A stretch of DNA of 64,000 bases from contig JAGWHO010000003.1 of assembly GCA_028866715.1 (NCBI GenBank), positions 1-64,000 of the forward strand. Direction: 5' to 3'. The position numbers and the translations under genes were made by a program. Under the pieces are notes generated by a model. That model saw only the letters and a program-made list of their open reading frames with translations. It was not told where the DNA came from and did no database searches. This stretch comes from Microcaldota archaeon. Its GTDB lineage: Archaea; Micrarchaeota; Micrarchaeia; Micrarchaeales; Micrarchaeaceae. Of this stretch, positions 58,429-64,000 are shown piece after piece (within the stretch, counting starts at the first letter, position 1; each line of letters begins with the position of its first letter).

Positions 58429-60102
58429 TTATTGCTGTTCCTGCTTCTCGAGCTTCGCCAGCGCCTCCTTGCTTACCTTGCTGAATATGGGGGTAATCTC
58501 AAGGCTGAGGTCCGGCTTTGCCCTCTTTGATAGCAGCTTCATGTCAGGTTCCTTCATTATACCGAAATACGAGAGGGCCTTGCCGCTTGCGTCAGGCGAG
58601 AACGGATATAGGAGAACGCTCACGTAATAGACAAGGTTTAACAGCGAGCCCATTATCTCTGTGAACTCCTTTTCTGCTGCAGAGTCTGCAGCAGCTTTTT
58701 TTGCCAGGGCCCATGGCTCCTTGGAGCTCATCAGCTCGTTTCCATAATCGGCAAGCTCCAGCAGCGCGTTCAGTGCTCCCCTCAGGTCAAACTTCTCAAA
58801 CCTGTCCCTGTATTCGGTTATGATCTCGTCTGCCTTATGCCCGGTCTCAGCATCTATCTTCGCGGTCTCGTCTATGCGGTCGCTGTTGTTCTTCGATATG
58901 GTGAGAACCCTGTGTATAAGATTCCCGATCTTGTCGTTCATCAGCTTGTTCACTACTTCGACAAGAAGCTCCTTCGTGAACTCGGTGTCGGCAGTCTCGG
59001 GGTACATGTGCATGAGCGCGAATCTCCAGTAATCAGATGGAAGGATGTGCAGCGCGGTGTTAAGGTTTAGGCCCACTCCCCTGCTCTTCGAAAATTTTAT
59101 CTTCTTTGATATGAGATGCTCTGATGCCCTTATCGTTGCCGGGAGCGTGAAGCCCATCTTGGAGCCTATGAGCATCGCAGGCCACATCGTGGTATGGAAC
59201 TCTATGTTGTCCTTTCCCATGAAGTGGACGAGTCTTGTATCCTCAGAGAGCCAGTAGTCCTTCCATCTCTTGGCGTTCCACTCCTTCGTTATGCCGATAT
59301 AGCCGGCTAGGCCGTCGTACCAGACGTAGAAGACGTTGTCCTCGAATCCCTTCCTGTTGACAGGTATGCCCCACCTCATGTTCCTCGTTATATCCCTTGG
59401 CTTCAGGCCTTCTTTTATGTAGCTCAATGACTTGTTGTACGCATTTTTGCTCCAGTTGTTGTTTCTAGATGACTCAACGAACTTCAGTATCGGCTTCTGC
59501 AGCTTGTCCATCGATAGAGCCATGTTCCTCGCTTTCACGAATTTTATGTCGCTCTTTCCGCATATGGTGCAGTGCGGCTTGATCAACTCTGCTGGTGTTA
59601 GGAGATGGCCGCAGTTGTCGCACTGGTCGCCGCGGGCCAGTGCGCTCTCGCAGTACGGGCACGTTCCCTCTATCAGCCTGTCTGTCAGAAAGCGCCTGTC
59701 GACGTTGCAGTATGCCTGGTCCTGCTCTACCGTGATTATGTAGCCGTTCTTGTCAAGCGCGTCGGTTATCTCGTAGACTATGTCCATGTTTGCCTTTGAG
59801 TGGGTCTTGCCGTAATGGGTGAAGGTGCAGCCGTACTTCTCGAAAAGCGCCTTTATCTCCTCGTGCATTGACTCTGCAAGCTTCTCCGGGTCTATTTTCT
59901 CGCGTATGGCCCTGAGCTCCACAGGCGTGCCGTGCTGGTCGGAGCCGGATATGAAGATGAAGTCCTCTCCCTTCATCTTGAGGTATTTTGAGTACACGTC
60001 AGCGGCTAGGATCGAGCCCACGAAGTTGCCGAGGTGCGGGATTGAGTATGCGTAAGGAAGCGCTGCAGCGACTATTGTCCTCAAATTACCACTATCAGAC
60101 AT
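58429..60102 (-). CDS. metG: methionyl-tRNA synthetase
   Basis: A 557-residue class I synthetase with PHLGN in place of HIGH (AAALPYAYSIPHLGNF), zinc ligands CPYC, CDNC and CTIC, KFSKSRGVG for KMSKS, and an anticodon-binding helical domain ending LAKLEKQEQQ. The OB-fold C-terminal tRNA-binding domain is missing and is encoded separately at 57321. Confidence 0.95.
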   Translation of the reverse strand: MSDSGNLRTIVAAALPYAYSIPHLGNFVGSILAADVYSKYLKMKGEDFIFISGSDQHGTPVELRAIREKIDPEKLAESMHEEIKALFEKYGCTFTHYGKTHSKANMDIVYEITDALDKNGYIITVEQDQAYCNVDRRFLTDRLIEGTCPYCESALARGDQCDNCGHLLTPAELIKPHCTICGKSDIKFVKARNMALSMDKLQKPILKFVESSRNNNWSKNAYNKSLSYIKEGLKPRDITRNMRWGIPVNRKGFEDNVFYVWYDGLAGYIGITKEWNAKRWKDYWLSEDTRLVHFMGKDNIEFHTTMWPAMLIGSKMGFTLPATIRASEHLISKKIKFSKSRGVGLNLNTALHILPSDYWRFALMHMYPETADTEFTKELLVEVVNKLMNDKIGNLIHRVLTISKNNSDRIDETAKIDAETGHKADEIITEYRDRFEKFDLRGALNALLELADYGNELMSSKEPWALAKKAAADSAAEKEFTEIMGSLLNLVYYVSVLLYPFSPDASGKALSYFGIMKEPDMKLLSKRAKPDLSLEITPIFSKVSKEALAKLEKQEQQ

Positions 60103-60247
60103 CTTGGGCTAAAATCTATAATAATGCTACTGCCTGCTTTACTACCACTATTCGCGCTTGACAGCAAACAATAATAACCCGCTTATTGCACCATTAGCTA
60201 CCATATCCTATTCTATAGTTTGACGTCGTTAATCATAGCAGGATACG
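60103..60247. other. intergenic region between metG and mcm
   Basis: A 145-bp divergent gap, AT-rich, likely holding both promoters. No gene or obvious repeat seen. Confidence 0.4.
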
Positions 60248-62320
60248 GTGGTGTGGGACGTGGATTCGGCTCTTGAGAGCATAAAGCTCAAGTTTGATGA
60301 CTTCTTTGACGCGTATTACAAGGAGGCGATAGAATCCCTCATAGTCTCTTTTCCTGACAAGCGCAGCATAATGGTCGACATAAAGGACCTTAGCAGGTTC
60401 GACCCGGATCTTGCGACAGAGCTGATAGAGAAGCCTGAGGACATTGTGGAGGCGGCGACAGAGTCGCTGAAAGGCAAGCTTGAGGACATAGACCTCAAGG
60501 ACAAGGAACCGCATGTAAGGTTCTTCGGCCAGACGGTCAACATGCCGATGGTCCAGGATGTGGGATCTAACTTCATAGGCAAGATGATACTGCTCGACAG
60601 CCTTGTCGTCAAAAGGTCGGAGATAAACCCGAAGGTGAAGATAGGCTCATACAGGTGCACGTACTGCAACGCCGCATACAAGTTCAGGATAGACAGGGAC
60701 GAGGTGCCGGAGCTCTGCCCGCAGTGCAAGAGGAAATCCCTGAAGCAGGAAGCGGAGACGTCGCAGTTCATAAACCTGCAGAAGATCGCGGTGCAAGATC
60801 CGTTGGAGAAGCTAAGAGGCAGCACGCCCACCTGGCAGCTCGAGGTCTGGATTGAAGATGATCTTGTCAACACGATAATACCGGGAGACAGGATAGAGCT
60901 TACAGGCATATTGAGGATAAGGCCAAGGAGGAACCAGAGAGGCAAGCTGGACAAGAATCTTTACACGATGTTCCTTGACACAGTATCGGTAAAGCCGAGG
61001 CAGAAGGAGTTCACAGACATAGCGATAAGCGAGGAAGACGAGAGGGAGATAATAGAGATGGCGAAGGATCCCTCAATCTTCGACAAGATAGCGAAATCGA
61101 TAGTGCCGTCGATATACGGCCACGACGAGATAAAGCAGGCCGTTGCTCTCCAGCTGTTCGGAGGCACCGCAGGAAAGACTCTTGTAGACGGCGGCGCGAT
61201 AAGAAGCGACATGCACATGCTTCTGATCGGAGACCCGGGAAGCGCAAAGACGAGAATACTGCAGGCGGTTTCAAGGCTGGTTCCGAAAGGGATTTACGTA
61301 AGCGGAAAATCGGTCACTGGAGGAGGAATGACGGCAGTCGCAGAAAGGGACGAGTTCTCTGAAGGGGGCTGGACGCTCAAGGCAGGAGCCCTCGTTCTTG
61401 GAAGCGGCGGCGTAGTAGCAATCGACGAATTCGACAAGATAAGCGACGAGGATAGAGCGGCATTGCACGAAGCGCTAGAATCCCAAACGATAAGCGTCGC
61501 AAAGGCAGGCATAATCGCAACATTTACGGCAAAGGCAGCAGTGCTTGCAGCCGCAAACCCGAAGTACGGGAGGTTCGACAGGAACATCTACCCTGCAGAG
61601 CAGTTCGACATACCGACGACGTTGCTCTCGAGGTTTGATCTGATATTCCCGATAGCGGACATAATGGACGAGGCGCTGGACAAGAGCATAGCGCAGCACA
61701 TCCTCAAGCAGCATGAAGCCGCAGGCGCCCAGATTGCAGAGGTCATAGACTACGAACAGGTAGAGAAACCGGCGATAGACAGCGAGAAGCTCAGGAAGTA
61801 TATAGCTTATGCGAGGAAGAATGTGCACCCGAGACTGGGCAAGGAGGCTGCAAATAAAATTGAATCGTATTACATAGAGCTAAGACAGGCAGGCGCGAAG
61901 ATGGGATCCGTAGCCATAACGCCAAGGCAGATAGAGGGACTTATAAGAATGGGGGAGGCAAGCGCAAAGACGAGGCTGTCGAGCATTGTTGAGCTGCTTG
62001 ACGCAGAGAGGGCGATAATGCTGAGCGAGTTCATGCTGAAGACGCTTGCTGTAGACAGAGGCGGAAGGCGTGACATAGACACTCTCTTGACCGGAATGCC
62101 GAGAGAGAAAGTCGATAAGATAAACCAGATAATGGGCATAATAAAGAAGCTTGAGGCCGAGGAGACGACAGCGAGGATCCAAAGGGTCGTGGAAGAGGGA
62201 ATGAAGCAGGGCCTGGACGAGAACACTGTCAACAGGTTCATAACAGAGCTTGAGAGAAGCGGCGATGTCTTCAGACCAAGGGCAGGCATAGTGAAGATTG
62301 TAAAGCACGAAGCTGAATGA
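60248..62320 (+). CDS. mcm: MCM replicative helicase
   Basis: A 690-residue helicase. A zinc-binding motif (CTYCN near 137, CPQCKRKS near 157) and an OB-fold precede the AAA+ ATPase. Walker A is GDPGSAKT near 326, Walker B AIDEFDKI, and arginine finger LLSRFDLIF. A winged-helix-like C-terminus follows. The start is a pair of adjacent GTG codons (60248 and 60251); no ATG fits. It unwinds DNA at forks. No origin or Orc1/Cdc6 is visible. Confidence 0.95.
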   Translation: MVWDVDSALESIKLKFDDFFDAYYKEAIESLIVSFPDKRSIMVDIKDLSRFDPDLATELIEKPEDIVEAATESLKGKLEDIDLKDKEPHVRFFGQTVNMPMVQDVGSNFIGKMILLDSLVVKRSEINPKVKIGSYRCTYCNAAYKFRIDRDEVPELCPQCKRKSLKQEAETSQFINLQKIAVQDPLEKLRGSTPTWQLEVWIEDDLVNTIIPGDRIELTGILRIRPRRNQRGKLDKNLYTMFLDTVSVKPRQKEFTDIAISEEDEREIIEMAKDPSIFDKIAKSIVPSIYGHDEIKQAVALQLFGGTAGKTLVDGGAIRSDMHMLLIGDPGSAKTRILQAVSRLVPKGIYVSGKSVTGGGMTAVAERDEFSEGGWTLKAGALVLGSGGVVAIDEFDKISDEDRAALHEALESQTISVAKAGIIATFTAKAAVLAAANPKYGRFDRNIYPAEQFDIPTTLLSRFDLIFPIADIMDEALDKSIAQHILKQHEAAGAQIAEVIDYEQVEKPAIDSEKLRKYIAYARKNVHPRLGKEAANKIESYYIELRQAGAKMGSVAITPRQIEGLIRMGEASAKTRLSSIVELLDAERAIMLSEFMLKTLAVDRGGRRDIDTLLTGMPREKVDKINQIMGIIKKLEAEETTARIQRVVEEGMKQGLDENTVNRFITELERSGDVFRPRAGIVKIVKHEAE

Positions 62321-62326
62321 CACTTA

Positions 62327-63124
62327 TTAGGGTTCGATCTTTTTAAGTTTCCCAAGAGGGAAAGGTCTGCGATAGGGATGGAAGACACGCCTGCCTTTTA
62401 TTTTCTTTAGCTCGGCATTTATTTTGATATCAGATATCTCATTATTGAATGCATGGAAAAACTGGCTGTCTGTTTTATCGTAGAACTTTTTAACAAAGCC
62501 ATTATTGAAAAGCTTAAACCCATATATCTGTGCGTATACTGGGACCCTTATCTCGTCATGGCATAGCTGTGGGATTCTCTCTTTGGAGTACCGTTCTAGA
62601 AAACTCTTTGGTAAACATGTACCGCCAAATATGCAACCATATGGTTTGGAGTCATAACCATATCTGTCTTTCACGATCTTCATGAAACGTATCCATCTGC
62701 TTTTGTATGGTTCTTTTGATGTCCAATTCCAGTGGTCTTTGGCTTTGTCCAAAGGTGTGAGCGCAGTAAGACCTAATGAGTTCTTAGGCACGTTTGAATA
62801 AGCCTTCGCTAAAGAGGTAAGAAGTAGCTCGTCCCATTCCACTATGTAGAGCATATCGAAATCGAGTTTATGGCCGTAGTCCTTATACCACATGTTGACT
62901 GCAAGATCGCAGTTAAACCATTTCCATTTCGGGCTTTTCCCTTTGATTAGATAGATATGTTCTAGATGGAATCCTAGGCCTTTTTTGAATTTGTTTAATG
63001 AGTTTTCGTCTCCACCGAACATCCCATATATCTTCACGTCAGGATTGAAGTGCCTGAGTATCTGTAGCTTGTTCCTACATACATCGAGGTTCTTGTGGAA
63101 GCGGAAGAGGATTATTCGTTTCAT
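62327..63124 (-). CDS. glycosyltransferase-like protein, AT-rich
   Basis: A 265-residue protein with a Rossmann-like start (KRIILFRFHKNLDVCRNKLQIL) and LYIVEWDELLL, reminiscent of the nucleotide-sugar DxD region of GT-A enzymes. Codon use and base composition are more AT-rich than the neighbours, suggesting recent transfer. Convergent with mcm. Assignment is tentative. Confidence 0.6.
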   Translation of the reverse strand: MKRIILFRFHKNLDVCRNKLQILRHFNPDVKIYGMFGGDENSLNKFKKGLGFHLEHIYLIKGKSPKWKWFNCDLAVNMWYKDYGHKLDFDMLYIVEWDELLLTSLAKAYSNVPKNSLGLTALTPLDKAKDHWNWTSKEPYKSRWIRFMKIVKDRYGYDSKPYGCIFGGTCLPKSFLERYSKERIPQLCHDEIRVPVYAQIYGFKLFNNGFVKKFYDKTDSQFFHAFNNEISDIKINAELKKIKGRRVFHPYRRPFPLGKLKKIEP

Positions 63125-63148
63125 CAGACAACCTTAAGTAATGACCAT

Positions 63149-63772
63149 CTATGAGATTATCTTCTCTTTGATTAGCGCTTTCTTTACTGCATCTGCCATT
63201 ATCTTATGGCCTTTTGAATTGAGATGCAGACCATCGTAAAGCACACCATTTCTTCCTTTCCTGAGGGTATTGTAGACCGGTATAATTTTGAGATTATTTT
63301 TCTTACACACTCGATCTAGTATCTCATTATACTTTACTATACGGCTGTTTCTGTATGCGACGTGTTTATTGTCTCTGATTGGTGAGGTTTCTAGTTCGTT
63401 GACTGGGGATATCTCGATGAAGAATATCTTTTTTGTATAAGACTTTGCAGTGGCGATGAGTTTGTTGAGATTCGTTTCAAATTGTTTTTCTGTGATCTTA
63501 GGCTTTCCGTCTAGAAGGTAGGAATCATTCAGGCCTATTGAGAAGACTAAGACAAACTGCTCTTTGTATTCTATTGCTTCTTTGGCTCTTGCCTCACATT
63601 CCGTATTGAAGCGTTTTAGTAAATCGGCAGTTGTGTCGCCAGAGACGCCGCAATTATAAATGACATCGTTCTCTTTTCTAATGTAGCTTGCTATCCGGTT
63701 TACCCATCCTCCTTGGTCCATATCCCAAGCTCCATAAGTATTACTTGACCCAAAGGCAACTATATAGGTCAT
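63149..63772 (-). CDS. SGNH/GDSL hydrolase
   Basis: A 207-residue SGNH hydrolase: GSSNTYGAWD (catalytic Ser), GVSGDTT (Gly block), SIGLND (Asn), and DGLHLNSKGH (Asp/His pair). These enzymes remove acetyl or acyl groups from sugars or lipids. AT-rich like the preceding gene, so the pair may modify surface glycans. Confidence 0.87.
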   Translation of the reverse strand: MTYIVAFGSSNTYGAWDMDQGGWVNRIASYIRKENDVIYNCGVSGDTTADLLKRFNTECEARAKEAIEYKEQFVLVFSIGLNDSYLLDGKPKITEKQFETNLNKLIATAKSYTKKIFFIEISPVNELETSPIRDNKHVAYRNSRIVKYNEILDRVCKKNNLKIIPVYNTLRKGRNGVLYDGLHLNSKGHKIMADAVKKALIKEKIIS

Positions 63773-63774
63773 CG

Positions 63775-64000
63775 TTAATACCAGCCGCGCGCCTTCATCG
63801 CCTTCGCCACCCTGTCTACCGCTATAATGTATGCTGCGGTCCTCGGCGTTATCTTCTGCTTCTTCTCGAAGTAACTCTTCCTGAGGTCCATCGTGTCCTT
63901 GAACGATTTGGTTATTATCTCATCGAGCCTTGCGTAGAACTCCGGGGTCTTCCAGTAAATTTTGCTCTGGTTCTGCGCCCATTCGAAATACGATCCAATG
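63775..64000 (-). CDS. gdhA: glutamate dehydrogenase, C-terminal part
   Basis: The 3' part of a gene entering from the right edge. The readable end is SYFEWAQNQSKIYWKTPEF, ...AAYIIAVDRVAKAMKARGWY, which matches the C-terminus of Glu/Leu dehydrogenases (glutamate family). The active-site region lies outside the window. It releases or fixes ammonia with 2-oxoglutarate. Confidence 0.9.
   Translation of the reverse strand, partial: IGSYFEWAQNQSKIYWKTPEFYARLDEIITKSFKDTMDLRKSYFEKKQKITPRTAAYIIAVDRVAKAMKARGWY

Noticed and set aside
1-64000. CRISPR array, IS element or prophage
   Set aside because: No regularly spaced repeats, transposase or phage structural genes were seen.

Overview
The window comes from an archaeon with short intergenic gaps and archaeal information-processing genes: PriS, MCM, RpoL/RpoE, Spt4, aIF5A, exosome Csl4, RNase P Rpp29, fibrillarin, and the L19e/L32e/S4e/S8e/S24e/S27ae ribosomal proteins. 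Two FtsZ genes with SepF, an orphan 16S rRNA gene, tRNA introns at non-canonical sites, a type I IPP isomerase and many small single-pass surface proteins point to a DPANN lineage, most likely Micrarchaeota (ARMAN-like). The lineage call is an inference from gene content and the divergent 16S; no search was run.

Layout. 0-5 kb: GNAT enzyme, primase small subunit, a VapBC pair, a DUF373 membrane protein and a TPR protein. 4.7-12.2 kb: one long plus-strand translation/RNA operon (Rpp29, S17, L14, L24, S4e, L5, S14, S8, L6, L32e, L19e, L18, S5, Csl4, RpoL, DUF99). 12.2-17.4 kb: small proteins, a fumarate reductase-type flavoprotein beside an aspartase-like lyase, and a HIT protein. 17.7-19.2 kb: 16S rRNA with no 23S next to it. 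19.4-22.3 kb: an MNT/HEPN pair behind a long perfect palindrome, a degenerate LAGLIDADG-like protein and an amino-acid permease. 22.3-25.1 kb (minus): S11-S4-S13, tRNA-Ser(GGA), an AbrB/PIN pair and tRNA-Lys(UUU). 25-31.8 kb: M23 peptidase, IPP isomerase, two prenyl diphosphate synthases, an FMN-binding protein and an SDR. 32.5-40 kb: secreted and pilin-like proteins, a REC/degenerate-GGDEF regulator and a GAF/PAS histidine kinase. 40-52 kb: fibrillarin, GluRS, FKBP, Spt4-RpoE-PIN, SepF, TrmJ-like, CPBP protease, S27ae-S24e-aIF5A, and two FtsZ genes. 52-64 kb: methyltransferase, prephenate dehydratase, an ornithine-carbamoyltransferase-like enzyme, S8e, a split MetRS with its separate tRNA-binding protein, aquaporin, MCM, two AT-richer genes (glycosyltransferase-like and SGNH hydrolase), and the 3' end of glutamate dehydrogenase.

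The strongest unusual signals concern translation. The 16S gene carries changes at positions normally invariant, two of them compensatory: a C-G pair in place of the U1406/U1495 mismatch of the decoding site, and a flipped 18-917 pair in the central pseudoknot. Both tRNA genes have an insertion in the T-loop that must be spliced out, and tRNA-Ser has a second one in the anticodon loop. Many genes share one initiation geometry, GTG followed by about 5 nt and then the start codon. Two conserved genes, the ornithine-carbamoyltransferase-like gene and the CsaA/MetRS-type tRNA-binding gene, have no ATG, GTG or TTG anywhere near their conserved N-terminus, but carry ATA and ATC exactly where that geometry predicts the start. 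These genes are easily truncated or missed by ordinary gene callers.
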